NCBI GenBank assembly: GCA_037046735.1
Contig: JBAOHC010000029.1
Span: 124,001-188,000, forward strand
Direction of reading: 5' to 3'
Source of the DNA: JADKAV01 sp037046735
GTDB lineage: Bacteria > Actinomycetota > Actinomycetes > S36-B12 > UBA10799
DNA length: 64,000 nucleotides
Below, one piece after another: positions 48,370 to 57,679 of this stretch (positions are counted from its first letter, which is position 1; the number at the start of each line of letters is the position of its first letter). The notes under the pieces are model-generated. The model made no database searches and was not told where the DNA came from. It worked only from the letters and a program-made list of their open reading frames with translations. The position numbers and the translations under genes are program-made.

Positions 48370-50166
48370 TCAACTACGGGCTGTGTCGATTCCCGGCCCC
48401 AATCGCAATTGCGTGATGACTGCGCGGACGGACTCGGGGGACATCTTGTGCTCGCGCCGGTCGTAGGTGAGCAGACCGTTTGTCTCGTCCTCGACGTCGC
48501 TGAGTTGGGTGTAGACCGTCGCCGAGAGTCCCCGCGGGATCGCCGGGATGATCTGGGTGATGTGCAGTCGTTGGAAGGCCCGCGTGAGGGCAACCATCGA
48601 CGAGAAGCGCCGGTAGCCGAACTCCCGGCCACTGGCGCTGTGGCCAGTGATGTGGTGGCTGTAGCCGCCGTACTCGGTCAACGCGAGGACCCGGTGGTCG
48701 CCACGTCCGGGGATCCGGAACCGCCGGAAGTAGACATGCAGGCTTCTGAAGTCGCCACCACCCTGGTCGTGCCAGCCACTGGCGTGGTCGACCGGCCGAC
48801 TGGGATCGATCGTTCGCAGATGCTGCGCAACTGCGGTGGCGTCGAACTGTCCCCAGCCCTCGTTGAAGGGAACCCAGACCGCGATCGATACTGCGTTGCC
48901 GAGCAGACCGACCATGTCGTCGAGTTCACGCAGCCACCGCTGCCTGGCGGCCTCATCCTGGCGGGCGAACAGGGTGTACCGGTTGTCCTTCAGGCGTAGG
49001 GGTGTGACGGCCGGGATCTGGATGACCGGCGCCCGGTAGGTGCCGCCACCATTGACGGCGTCCTGCCACACCAGCATTCCGAGTCGGTCGCAGTGGTAGT
49101 ACCAGCGCAGCGGCTCGATCTTGATGTGCTTGCGCAGCATCGTGAAACCCAGGTCTTTCATGGCCGTGATGTCGTACTCCAGGGCCTCGTCGCTGGGGGC
49201 CGTGTAGAGCCCATCGGGCCAATAGCCCTGGTCCAGGACGCCGGCGTGGAAATAGGGATGGCCGTTGAGCAGAAGGCGCGGCAGGCCCTCGGTATCCGCT
49301 CCGACCGTGAACGTCCGCAGTCCCGTGTAGGACTCGACGTGATCGTCACCGGCGGTGATCTGCAGGTCGTAGAGTACGGGGTTCTCGGGGGTCCACCACA
49401 CTGGATCGGCGATGTCGATGCGGGTGGTCTTGTTGCCGGGCATGGTACAGACGGCGACCTCCTGCTCGGCCAGCGTCACCCTCACGTTGACATCCACAGT
49501 GCCTGTAGTCGTGACGGTCAGGTCGAACCCGCTCAGGTCCGGATCGATCCGCAGGTCCTGGACGTGGATGTCGGGGACGGCCTCGAGCCACACCGTCTGC
49601 CAGATCCCTGACTGCGGTGTGTACCAGATGCCGCCGTGATGCAGTTTCTGCTTTCCGCGGGCACCCGTGCCAGTGTCGGAGGGGTCGGTGACGATGACAT
49701 GCAGCATGTTCTCGGTCGGCTCGAGCGCGTCGCTGATGTCGATGGTGAAGGGTAGGTAGCCGCCCTCGTGGGTCCCGACCGGCTGCCCGTTGACCTGAAC
49801 GCGGCACCATTGGTCGACCGCTCCGAAGTGCAGCAGGACTCGATCGCCGTCGACCGGGGCTGTGAAGGTGCGGCGGTAGTGCAGGTACTGACCCGGTTGC
49901 AGATGCCTACCGACCCCGGACAGTGGCGCCTCGGGGGAGAACGGCACCACGATCTGGCCGTCCCATGCGCCCGGGGTGGCGGACGAGGCGGTGATGGCGT
50001 AGTCCCAGCGGCCGTTGAGGTTGACGTACGAGCGCCGCCGCAGTTGTGGCCGGGGGTACTCGGGCAGGGGATGGTCGGGGTCGAGGGTCTGCGCCCACGG
50101 CGTCAACAAGGGTGGAATCTCGCCGGTCACGCGCGGATCAGGGGCTGCTCGGCGCAGGGGGTTCAT
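48370..50166 (-). CDS. Glycoside hydrolase family 2 protein
   Basis: 598 aa with the GH2 architecture: N-terminal jelly-roll sugar-binding domain (RRRSYVNLNGRWDYAI, then GTHEGGYLPFTIDISDAL), an Ig-like domain, and a TIM barrel. The acid/base Glu is in VWVPFNEGWGQFD and the nucleophile is probably in ALTEYGGY. There is no signal peptide, so it may act on imported sugars. It could be a beta-galactosidase, -mannosidase or -glucuronidase; the active-site loops do not let me choose. ATG at 50166 is taken as start (CACACT 6 nt upstream). Confidence 0.9.
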   Translation of the reverse strand: MNPLRRAAPDPRVTGEIPPLLTPWAQTLDPDHPLPEYPRPQLRRRSYVNLNGRWDYAITASSATPGAWDGQIVVPFSPEAPLSGVGRHLQPGQYLHYRRTFTAPVDGDRVLLHFGAVDQWCRVQVNGQPVGTHEGGYLPFTIDISDALEPTENMLHVIVTDPSDTGTGARGKQKLHHGGIWYTPQSGIWQTVWLEAVPDIHVQDLRIDPDLSGFDLTVTTTGTVDVNVRVTLAEQEVAVCTMPGNKTTRIDIADPVWWTPENPVLYDLQITAGDDHVESYTGLRTFTVGADTEGLPRLLLNGHPYFHAGVLDQGYWPDGLYTAPSDEALEYDITAMKDLGFTMLRKHIKIEPLRWYYHCDRLGMLVWQDAVNGGGTYRAPVIQIPAVTPLRLKDNRYTLFARQDEAARQRWLRELDDMVGLLGNAVSIAVWVPFNEGWGQFDATAVAQHLRTIDPSRPVDHASGWHDQGGGDFRSLHVYFRRFRIPGRGDHRVLALTEYGGYSHHITGHSASGREFGYRRFSSMVALTRAFQRLHITQIIPAIPRGLSATVYTQLSDVEDETNGLLTYDRREHKMSPESVRAVITQLRLGPGIDTARS

Positions 50167-50258
50167 GACTCCAGTGTGCGCCGCGACGCCGATGGCGGGG
50201 CTGTGGAGTGCGGGCCGGCGGCGTGTCACGAGGGAGGGCGAAAGAGCAGGGAATCTAT

Positions 50259-50274
50259 ACGAACAAATGTGCGA
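50259..50274. promoter_or_regulatory. Possible second, degenerate LexA box
   Basis: ACGAAC-AAAT-GTGCGA matches 10 of the 12 fixed positions of TCGAAC-N4-GTTCGA, 57 bp upstream of the perfect box. Could be chance. Confidence 0.3.
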
Positions 50275-50315
50275 ATACGCCTTGACGTACCCCTGTGCGA
50301 ATGTTCTGCTGGTAT

Positions 50316-50331
50316 TCGAACGCGGGTTCGA
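50316..50331. promoter_or_regulatory. LexA (SOS) box
   Basis: Perfect 16-bp palindrome TCGAAC-GCGG-GTTCGA, the actinobacterial LexA operator consensus, 23 bp before the DUF6504 start. A TTGACG at 50282-50287 is a possible -35. It puts the DUF6504-HEPN-dnaE2-dinB run under DNA-damage control. Confidence 0.88.
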
Positions 50332-50354
50332 ATATGACCGCTGAGGAGGTATCC

Positions 50355-50639
50355 ATGAGTCGTACTCATCGCAGTGACCGCACCATCCACGTCAAGTGTG
50401 CAAGTGGGCGTCCTGCACAGTTCATCTGGCGCGACCGGCTCTACCGCGTCGACGAGGTCCTGCAGCAGTGGGACAAGTCGGCGCTGTGGTGGAAGGACGT
50501 GCGCGCGACCCCCACCGGCTGCGATGTGCAGACGTGGCGGGTGGCGGCTTCGGCCGGCCGGTTCGACGGTCATGGGGTCTACGAGCTCAGTTTCGACCCG
50601 GCTGCGGATCAGTGGTACCTGGTCCGGACGTTCGACTGA
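50355..50639 (+). CDS. DUF6504 family protein
   Basis: 94 aa, small basic protein with a barrel-like pattern (RPAQFIWRDRLYRVDEVLQQW, then VQTWRVAAS, GVYELSFD, QWYLVRTFD). In actinobacteria DUF6504 genes stand next to dnaE2-type mutagenesis genes. Function unknown; perhaps an accessory factor. ATG at 50355 is chosen for its GAGGAGGT ribosome site at 50343-50350. First gene after the LexA box. Confidence 0.8.
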   Translation: MSRTHRSDRTIHVKCASGRPAQFIWRDRLYRVDEVLQQWDKSALWWKDVRATPTGCDVQTWRVAASAGRFDGHGVYELSFDPAADQWYLVRTFD

Positions 50640-50654
50640 AAGGGGGGGACCACC

Positions 50655-51047
50655 ATGACAGTTCTGACCCCTGCCAGCCGGGACCTGCTGCGGACCGCGG
50701 TGATCAGTCTCGATGACGCTTACCAGGCCGAAACCCCTGACCACCGCTACATCGCCGCCCACGTCGCGGCGCTCCGGGCGGGCGCCGCCCTGTTGGCGGT
50801 CAAAGCCAGGCCCACGCGATCAGCGCGTATCCGCAGCGTCTGGCACATGGTGCCCGGTATCGCCCCTGAGTTGGGGGAGTGGTGCGTCTTCTTCGATGCC
50901 ATCGGTAAACGCAGAGTGTTCGTGGAGATCGGCCAGGATCAGGTGACCCAGCGGCAAGCCGATGACCTGGTGCGCGACGCTGAGGCGTTCCTGGACCAGG
51001 TCGCCCGGATCCTCAACGTGAGCCTGCCGATCCGGATGGCGGGGTAG
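50655..51047 (+). CDS. SAV_6107-family HEPN domain protein
   Basis: 130 aa, all-helical HEPN-type protein. DHRYIAAHVAALRAGAALL is the family core and includes an R-x4-H spacing (Arg31-His36); a second R-x5-H occurs at Arg58-His64. Some HEPN proteins use R-x4-6-H as an RNase centre, but many are inactive, so nuclease activity is only a possibility. It sits between DUF6504 and dnaE2, seven bp before the polymerase gene. Confidence 0.8.
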   Translation: MTVLTPASRDLLRTAVISLDDAYQAETPDHRYIAAHVAALRAGAALLAVKARPTRSARIRSVWHMVPGIAPELGEWCVFFDAIGKRRVFVEIGQDQVTQRQADDLVRDAEAFLDQVARILNVSLPIRMAG

Positions 51048-51054
51048 GCGGCGC

Positions 51055-54000
51055 ATGTTCCCCCATCTGCATGTCGCCTCCTATTACTCCCTGCGCCACG
51101 GGGTCTGCTCCCCGCAGGAATTGGTGCAGCGCGCGGTCGAGTTGGATCTGCCCGCGCTGGCACTGACCGACCGGGACGGCCTTTACGGGGCGGTGCGATT
51201 CATGCAGGCCTGCCTTGAGCACGGGATGCCGGGGATCCTCGGAGTCGATCTGGCGATGCCGGAGGAGGCGTTGCCACCCACCCCCGGGACCCCGGTCCGG
51301 GGCGGGACCTGGCGTGATCTGCGCAATCCCCGGGTGGTGATGCTGGCACGTGGGGGCAGGGGCTGGGCGGCCTTGAGCAGGGTGGTGTCGGCCGCCCACA
51401 CCAGTGGGGAGCGCGGTCACCCGACCATCGATGACGCATTGCTGGAGGAGTTCGTCGTTCCGGGCGATCTGCAGGTGCTGCTGGGACCCGACTCGGATGT
51501 CGGCAGGGCGATCGCCCGGCACCGCTTCGACCTCGCCGACCGGTTGTTACAGCGCTGGCGGTATCTGGCCGGGGACAACGTGTACATGGAGATCGTCAGC
51601 CACCGCACCGCACCGCGTGCCTGGGGTGAGCAACGGCCAGGTCCGGATCTGTCCACACCCATGGCCCGCCGGATGTGGACCTACGCCACCGAACGAGAAC
51701 TCCCGGCGGTGCTTACCAACGCTGTGCGCTACTGCCATCCGCGGCAGGCTGCCACCGCTGACCTGCTGGATGCCATCCGGCGGTTGGTGCCGATGGACTC
51801 CCGGCACCTGGACCGAGAGAACTCCGCCGGTTACCTTGCCCCCGGTACGCATATGAAGGGTGTCGCGGAGCAGATCGCCGGGGATCGGGCCGGGCAGTTG
51901 CTGGGGATGACCGCTGATCTGGCCCGGGCGTGTGTGCTGGACCCAGTTCATGACTTCGGGATCGGTGACATTCACGTCCCCGAACTCGACGTGTTGCTTT
52001 CGGGTAAACCCCCTGTCGAACTCACCGGGCCGGTGATGGCCGGGTTCGCTGCCCGGCGCCATCGCCACGAGCAGCGCAAGGCAGACGCACTGCGTGCCGA
52101 CGGATTGCTGCGCACGCGCTGTGAAGCCGCTCTGCACACCCGGTTCCGGGCCCAGGAGGTGCCCGCGGCCAGGCAGCGACTGGATGCCGAGCTTGAGGTG
52201 ATCTCCACGCTGGGATTCGCCGGCTACTTCCTGACTGTGGCGGAGGTCGTCGACCTGATCCGCGAGATGAAGGTCAGAGTGGCTGCCCGCGGGTCAGGCG
52301 CGGGCAGCGTGGTGAACTACTTGCTGACCATCTCCGGGGTGGATCCGTTGCGGCATGACCTGTTGATGGAGCGCTTCTTGTCACCGCTACGCCGGGTTCT
52401 GCCCGACATCGATATCGATGTGGAGTCGGCACGCCGCACGGACATCTACCGGCGCATCGTGGATCGCTTCGGCGCCCATCGCAGTGCCTGCGTGAGCATG
52501 CGCGACACGTACAAGGTGCGTCACGCCATCCGTGATGTCGGGGCGGCGCTGGGCTTCCCCGCCGGGGAGATCGACGATTTCGCCAAAGCCTTCCCGCACA
52601 TCCGGGCTCGCGACGCCCGTGCGGCGATCGCAGAACTGCCTGAGTTGCGGACCTCGATCGTGGGCACATTGTCCCAGCGCGGCATGCTCGACGGTTTCCT
52701 GCATTTCGTGGAGTCACTGGACGGTCTGCCCCGGCACATCGCGATGCATCCGTGCGGGGTGCTGCTGTCGGACTCCTCGTTGCTGGACCGGACCCCCGTC
52801 GAAGCCAGCTGGATGGGCTTTCCCATGAGCCAGTTCGACAAGGACGACGTGGAGGCCATGGGTTTCCTCAAACTCGATGTGCTCGGGATCCGTATGCAGT
52901 CGGCCATGGCTCATGCCGTGACCGAGGTGCAACGGGTCGATGGGGTGACGGTTGACCTCGAGGACCTGCCCTTCGACGACACCGACACGTTCGACCTGAT
53001 CCAGAAGGCGAAGACCTTGGGGTGCTTCCAGATCGAGTCACCCGGGCAGCGGGAATTGATCGGCAAGTTCGGTCCGCGCGACTTCAATGACCTCATCATC
53101 GACATCTCGCTGTTCCGGCCGGGACCGGTGAAGAGCGACATGATCACGCCTTTCCTGTCCGCTCGGCATGGCTGGCGGGAGCCGCTGCGTATCCACCCCG
53201 ACCTGGAGCCTGCGCTGGCCGAGACCCATGGGGTGGTGGTGTTCCACGAGCAGGTGCTGCGGATCGTGTCCGTCATGACCGGGTGTTCGGTCGCGGAGGC
53301 CGATGAGGTGCGTCGGCAGTTGGGCAGCCCGGACGGCCAGGTGATGATCCGGGACTGGTTCACGCCGGCCGCGCTGCAGAAGGGGTATGACCTCCCCACT
53401 GTGGAGAAGGTGTGGGAGGTGTTGCGTGCCTTCGCCAGCTTCGGGTTCTGCAAGGCGCATGCGGCGGCGTTCGCCCTACCCACCTACCATTCGGCGTGGC
53501 TCAAACGGCACTATCCGGCGGCGTTCCTGGCCGGGGTGCTGACTCATGACCCGGGGATGTACCCGAAGCGGCTGATCCTGGATGAGGCCCGCAACATGGG
53601 GGTGGAGATCCTGGCGTTGGACGTCAATGTCTCGACCGGGCAGTACCGCTTGGAGAAGACCGGTCAGAATTACGGCATCCGGCTGTCATTGGCCGACGTC
53701 AAGGGCATCGCCGAGGTGGAGATCTCGGGGATCGAGATGGCCCAGCCGTTCACTGGTCTGGCTGACTTCTGGACCCGCACCTCGGTGTCGCGGCCAGTGG
53801 TGGAACGGTTGGTGCGCGCTGGCGGGTTCGACGCGATGCATGGGATCACCGGTGCGCGGCGCAGTGGTCATGTGACTCGCCGGGACCTGCTGCTGCAGGT
53901 CGCCGACCTGCACCGGGCCGGTGGCCGGCGCCGGGTTCGCCAGCAGATCACCGTTGACCAGGGCACTGGGCTGGCTCAGAAGGTCGCCGCGCAGTCAAAG

Positions 54001-54726
54001 GCCCCGAAGGCGTACGCGGTCCCGCAGGCACAACTGGCCCTGCCACTGATCGAGGAGCAGCCACCCAGTGGTCTGCCCGAGATGTCGGTGGCCGACCGGG
54101 TGGAGGCCGAGGTCGAGATCCTCGGTCTGGATGTCAGCCGGCATGCCGTGTCGTTCTATGAGCACATGTTCGCCGATCTCGGGGTGGTCCGTGCCAAGGA
54201 TCTGCTGACCCGGCGCTCGCATGAGCACGTGCTCGTTGCGGGGATCAAAGTCGCCACGCAGACCCCGCCGATCCGTAGCGGTCGCCGAGTCGTGTTCCTG
54301 ACCCTGGACGACTCCACCGGGCCGGTGGACCTGACCTTCTTCGAGGACGCCCAAGGTCCCTATGCGCATACCGTGTTCCATTCCTGGATGCTGCTGGCTC
54401 GTGGGGAGATCCGGCGCACCGGGCGGCGAGGCATCTCCCTGCGCGCCACCGGCGCCTGGTCACTGCCGGAGGTCCATGCGGTGTGGAAGCGGGGTGGCGC
54501 CGCTGGTGTGTTCGACCTGCTCAACGCCCCCGTCGTGGCATCGGCTGGCCCGGACCGTCTGGAGGACCCGACGGTGGCCACCGGGGACACAGCTCCCAGC
54601 GTCCGACGGGTACTGGTCCATGCCAGCGGATTCCGGCAGTCCCCATATGCAGACACCAAACCTGCCGGTGACTCCGGGAAGAAGCCGCCGAAGCTGTGGC
54701 ACTCCAGCCCGGGCAGTGCAGGCTAG
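51055..54726 (+). CDS. dnaE2: Error-prone DNA polymerase III alpha-like subunit
   Basis: 1223 aa. PHP domain at the N terminus (FPHLHVASYYS), then the C-family palm: PDIDIDVESARR with catalytic Asp residues, and the finger region RGSGAGSVVNYLL. FGFCKAHAAAFALPTYHSAWL is another C-family hallmark. The C terminus (about 1060-1150) has an OB-fold. It replicates across lesions in the SOS response. Its place after an SOS box and before a DinB gene distinguishes it from replicative DnaE1; its length is somewhat above that usual for DnaE2. Confidence 0.94.
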   Translation: MFPHLHVASYYSLRHGVCSPQELVQRAVELDLPALALTDRDGLYGAVRFMQACLEHGMPGILGVDLAMPEEALPPTPGTPVRGGTWRDLRNPRVVMLARGGRGWAALSRVVSAAHTSGERGHPTIDDALLEEFVVPGDLQVLLGPDSDVGRAIARHRFDLADRLLQRWRYLAGDNVYMEIVSHRTAPRAWGEQRPGPDLSTPMARRMWTYATERELPAVLTNAVRYCHPRQAATADLLDAIRRLVPMDSRHLDRENSAGYLAPGTHMKGVAEQIAGDRAGQLLGMTADLARACVLDPVHDFGIGDIHVPELDVLLSGKPPVELTGPVMAGFAARRHRHEQRKADALRADGLLRTRCEAALHTRFRAQEVPAARQRLDAELEVISTLGFAGYFLTVAEVVDLIREMKVRVAARGSGAGSVVNYLLTISGVDPLRHDLLMERFLSPLRRVLPDIDIDVESARRTDIYRRIVDRFGAHRSACVSMRDTYKVRHAIRDVGAALGFPAGEIDDFAKAFPHIRARDARAAIAELPELRTSIVGTLSQRGMLDGFLHFVESLDGLPRHIAMHPCGVLLSDSSLLDRTPVEASWMGFPMSQFDKDDVEAMGFLKLDVLGIRMQSAMAHAVTEVQRVDGVTVDLEDLPFDDTDTFDLIQKAKTLGCFQIESPGQRELIGKFGPRDFNDLIIDISLFRPGPVKSDMITPFLSARHGWREPLRIHPDLEPALAETHGVVVFHEQVLRIVSVMTGCSVAEADEVRRQLGSPDGQVMIRDWFTPAALQKGYDLPTVEKVWEVLRAFASFGFCKAHAAAFALPTYHSAWLKRHYPAAFLAGVLTHDPGMYPKRLILDEARNMGVEILALDVNVSTGQYRLEKTGQNYGIRLSLADVKGIAEVEISGIEMAQPFTGLADFWTRTSVSRPVVERLVRAGGFDAMHGITGARRSGHVTRRDLLLQVADLHRAGGRRRVRQQITVDQGTGLAQKVAAQSKAPKAYAVPQAQLALPLIEEQPPSGLPEMSVADRVEAEVEILGLDVSRHAVSFYEHMFADLGVVRAKDLLTRRSHEHVLVAGIKVATQTPPIRSGRRVVFLTLDDSTGPVDLTFFEDAQGPYAHTVFHSWMLLARGEIRRTGRRGISLRATGAWSLPEVHAVWKRGGAAGVFDLLNAPVVASAGPDRLEDPTVATGDTAPSVRRVLVHASGFRQSPYADTKPAGDSGKKPPKLWHSSPGSAG

Positions 54727-54734
54727 GACAGGAG

Positions 54735-55958
54735 ATGAGCAGACGACAGACCGGCAAAATTGACTTCCCAGTGCCGAAGGACGACTCGACCTGCACGGTG
54801 CTGCATGTCGATATGGATGCCTTCTACGCATCGGTGGAGTTGCTCAGTAGACCCATGCTGCGCGGCAAGCCGGTGATCGTGGGTGGATCTGGCTCCCGGG
54901 GTGTGGTGCTGTCGGCCACCTATGAAGCCCGCGAGTTCGGTGTCCGGGCTGCCATGTCGATGTCGCGTGCCCAGCGGATGTGCCCCGACGCGGTCATCAT
55001 CAGTCCGGACCACCGGCGCTACGCCCGCGTGAGTTCGGGGGTGATGGAGATCTTCCGCTCGGTCACGTCGGCCGTCGAGCCGATCTCCCTCGACGAGGCG
55101 TTCCTGGACATCTCCGGGGCACTGCGCAAGCACGGCAGCCCCACACTGATCGCGGAGTTGTTGCGTGCGCGGGTGCACGACGAGCAGGGCATCACCTGTT
55201 CGGTCGGAGGGGCCCCCACGAAGTTCGTGGCAAAGGTGGCCAGTGCCCACGCCAAGCCCGACGGGATGCTGATGATTCCCGCCGATGCGGTCATCGCCTT
55301 CCTGCACCCGCTGCCCGTGGGCGCCCTGTGGGGGGTGGGTCCACGCACCGAGGAGCAGTTGCACAGCCTGGGCGTACGCACGGTGGCCGACGTGGCGCAC
55401 CTGCCCCGCGGTGTCCTGCGCCGAGCGCTCGGACACTCGGCTGGCGACCACCTCGCTGACCTCGCCTGGGGCCGTGACACCCGGGAGGTGCAAAGTGCGG
55501 TGCGTGAGCGCAGTGTCGGCTCAGAGCACACCTTCGCCGGTGACGTCGATGATCCCGAGATCATCAGCCGCCACCTGCTGCGCCTTTCCGACCACGTGGC
55601 TGCCCGCCTTCGTGCTGCCGGCTGGGTGGGTCGCACCGTTTCCATCAAGCTCCGGTTCGCAGACTTCACCACTATCACCCGGTCTAAGACCATGCCTGAG
55701 GCCACCGACGTCGGACGGGACATCTACGCGCAGGCGCAGTTGTTGTACGAAGCCTTGCGTCTGCAACGCGCCCGCCTGCGTTTGGTCGGAGTGCGGATGG
55801 AGAAGCTGCAGTCTGTCGAGTCTGCCAGCCACCAGATCCGCTTCGACGAGCCTGAGGCGGGGTGGCGGGAGGCCGAGACGGCTGTGGACCGGGCACGTGC
55901 CCGGTTCGGGGACGGCGTGGTCAAGCCGGCCAGTCTGCTCGATCCAGATGGCGACTGA
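54735..55958 (+). CDS. dinB: DNA polymerase IV (Y family, DinB)
   Basis: 407 aa. Y-family polymerase with both catalytic acidic motifs intact: HVDMDAFYASVE and EPISLDEAFLD. The thumb/little-finger region follows (VGALWGVGPRTEEQLHSLG helix-hairpin-helix). So unlike mycobacterial ImuB this protein should be catalytically active. Start at 54735 is the best ATG, although the GGAG ribosome site lies directly against it; GTG at 54771 is an alternative. Second polymerase of the SOS operon. Confidence 0.92.
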   Translation: MSRRQTGKIDFPVPKDDSTCTVLHVDMDAFYASVELLSRPMLRGKPVIVGGSGSRGVVLSATYEAREFGVRAAMSMSRAQRMCPDAVIISPDHRRYARVSSGVMEIFRSVTSAVEPISLDEAFLDISGALRKHGSPTLIAELLRARVHDEQGITCSVGGAPTKFVAKVASAHAKPDGMLMIPADAVIAFLHPLPVGALWGVGPRTEEQLHSLGVRTVADVAHLPRGVLRRALGHSAGDHLADLAWGRDTREVQSAVRERSVGSEHTFAGDVDDPEIISRHLLRLSDHVAARLRAAGWVGRTVSIKLRFADFTTITRSKTMPEATDVGRDIYAQAQLLYEALRLQRARLRLVGVRMEKLQSVESASHQIRFDEPEAGWREAETAVDRARARFGDGVVKPASLLDPDGD

Positions 55959-56172
55959 CCTGATCACACGAAGGACGCTCGAGGTGTCCTGCCGAACTCG
56001 CCCCGCCGGCCCTTTCGTCATTCCGGCCGACGCGAGCCCCCCTCGACATCCCACGTACTGGACTTCCTCGTTCGGCACCCAACCAGGACAAAACGCGCGC
56101 TCCCCGCACTCAGTCTCGGCCCTTCGGGGGAGAATCTGTCGTCCGTACGCGCTTTCCGGTAAGTTTGAGGAC

Positions 56173-56194
56173 CCTCCGGGTTTGCAACCGGAGG
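56173..56194. other. Small hairpin in DUF3040 upstream region
   Basis: CCTCCGG (56173-56179) pairs perfectly with CCGGAGG (56188-56194) over 7 bp with an 8-nt loop, 46 bp before the DUF3040 start. It may be the dinB terminator or a leader structure; no U tract. Confidence 0.35.
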
Positions 56195-56239
56195 ATAGAG
56201 CCGTATCGTTACAAATATCGCCCAACGACGGAGGTGACA

Positions 56240-56647
56240 GTGCCCCTCTCAGAGCATGAGCAGCGTTTGCTCGAGCAGATGGAGCGGGCCCTCATGGCCG
56301 AGGACCCGAAGTTCGCCACGTCCTTGCGACATGGCTCCTCCGGTGCTGACCGTCGCCGCATCGTCGGCGGAGTGATTGGCGCACTCGTCGGGATGGCCAT
56401 TCTGCTGGCCGGTGTGTCGGCCAATCTGGTTCCCCTTGGTGTTCTCGGGTTCATCGTCATGCTCGGTGCGGTGTTCCTTGTGATCTCGGGTGTCCGCCAC
56501 GGGGGTCCGGCCAAGGCCACGGCAGCTGGTGCCGAGAAACCGAACCAGGCCAACCCCTCGGCCAAGCAGCCAGGCAAGTCGGGCTTCATGGCCAAGTTCG
56601 AACAGCGTTGGCAGGATCGCAATCGTCGCGACGGGCGTGACGTCTGA
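56240..56647 (+). CDS. DUF3040 membrane protein
   Basis: 135 aa. The N terminus PLSEHEQRLLEQMERALMAED is diagnostic of DUF3040 proteins. Two membrane helices follow (about 40-85: GGVIGALVGMAILLAGV and GVLGFIVMLGAVFLVISG), then a Lys/Ala-rich cytosolic tail. Function is unknown. In many actinobacteria it precedes mraZ, as here. GTG at 56240 has a GGAGG six bases upstream. Confidence 0.88.
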   Translation: MPLSEHEQRLLEQMERALMAEDPKFATSLRHGSSGADRRRIVGGVIGALVGMAILLAGVSANLVPLGVLGFIVMLGAVFLVISGVRHGGPAKATAAGAEKPNQANPSAKQPGKSGFMAKFEQRWQDRNRRDGRDV

Positions 56648-57020
56648 GCCGGTGACCGTCCACAGGGCGTACCTCGGATAGGTTCTTTGGCGACGTCGTC
56701 GTCGGCGATGTCCAGCAGCATCCTGTTGGGCCGCGATTCCGTGAAGCCATGCCACATGGTTCACGCCGCTGACGTGCACCACGAACCAGAATCACGTCAA
56801 TGCTGAAGTGGCGAGCAGCGATCCATCACTGACGGGCGAATCATCGTCAACTCCCGCTTGACCGTGGCGATCGTCTTGGGTTCTTTCGTGATCGACATCA
56901 GCCAGAACATGGTGGCCAATCTCGGCCGGACGGATATGACGCCCCTGCAAGTCGCCGCCCTGTGGAACTGCCGTCGTGGAGCCCCAAAGAACCTGTTCAA
57001 CGGCGCTTCGGACCAGCTGA
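56648..57020. other. Intergenic stretch before mraZ operator, no gene seen
   Basis: 373 bp with only short unconserved frames on either strand. No tRNA, small-RNA-like hairpin or decayed gene was recognised. Probably promoter and leader space for the division operon. Confidence 0.5.
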
Positions 57021-57070
57021 TGGAGATCTGTGGTGAAAAGTGGAGGGAAATGGAGTACGGTGGGGCGATA
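57021..57070 (+). promoter_or_regulatory. MraZ-type operator: five TGG repeats at 10-bp spacing
   Basis: TGG occurs at 57021, 57031, 57041, 57051 and 57061, exactly one helical turn apart (TGGAGATCTG, TGGTGAAAAG, TGGAGGGAAA, TGGAGTACGG, TGGGGCGATA). MraZ rings bind direct repeats with 10-bp spacing upstream of their own gene, so this is a strong autoregulatory candidate. It ends 31 bp before the mraZ ATG. Confidence 0.75.
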
Positions 57071-57100
57071 GGCCAGACATAGACCAAGGAGGTGGGCCTG

Positions 57101-57532
57101 ATGTTTCTGGGCACCCACACTCCGAAAGTCGATGAGAAGGGCCGCATCATCCTGCCGGCGAAGTTCCGTACGGACTTGGCCGACGGCGTTGTCCTGACCA
57201 AGGGCCAGGACCGATCACTCGTGCTGTGGCCCATGGCCGAGTTCGAGGCCGCAGCCACGCGGATTCGAGAAGCGAGCCAATCGAATGCTGCGGTGCGGGC
57301 CTACTCGCGGGTGCTGTTCTCCAGCGCCTTCGACCAAGTGCCGGACCGGCAGGGCCGCATCACAGTACCCCCCACTCTGCGCGACTACGCGGGCCTCGAC
57401 CGCGAGTGTGTCGTGGTGGGAAACCACAAGACGGTGGAGATCTGGGACGACAGTGCGTGGGAGCAGTATCTGGCCACACAGGATGCTGCCTTCGCCGACA
57501 TCGATGAGGAGGTGGTGCCGGGCTTGTTCTGA
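57101..57532 (+). CDS. mraZ: Division/cell wall cluster regulator MraZ
   Basis: 143 aa with two AbrB-like SpoVT swapped-hairpin domains: FLGTHTPKVDEKGRIILPAKFR (first) and VPDRQGRITVPPTLRDYAG (second). Represses the dcw operon by binding its upstream repeats. ATG at 57101 lies 7 nt after an AAGGAGGT ribosome site; an earlier ATG at 57092 falls inside that site and is rejected. Confidence 0.97.
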   Translation: MFLGTHTPKVDEKGRIILPAKFRTDLADGVVLTKGQDRSLVLWPMAEFEAAATRIREASQSNAAVRAYSRVLFSSAFDQVPDRQGRITVPPTLRDYAGLDRECVVVGNHKTVEIWDDSAWEQYLATQDAAFADIDEEVVPGLF

Positions 57533-57679
57533 CCTCACTCTTGTGCGACGTGGCCCCCGGCCGGCATCAGCTTCATCTTGGATCACTTCCCCGGATCCAA
57601 GGTGGGCCCCTTCCGCTGCAGTGCGCGGACGGGGACCTCGCGGCACAAACCCCCTACCCAGCAACCCCCAAGGACAGCA

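Noticed and set aside
50295..50310. Third LexA-like site (GCGAATGTTC)
   Set aside because: The half-sites are too close to fit the CGAAC-N4-GTTCG spacing.
56858..57082. 74-codon frame upstream of mraZ
   Set aside because: It runs through the phased TGG operator, has no ribosome site and no similarity I recognise.
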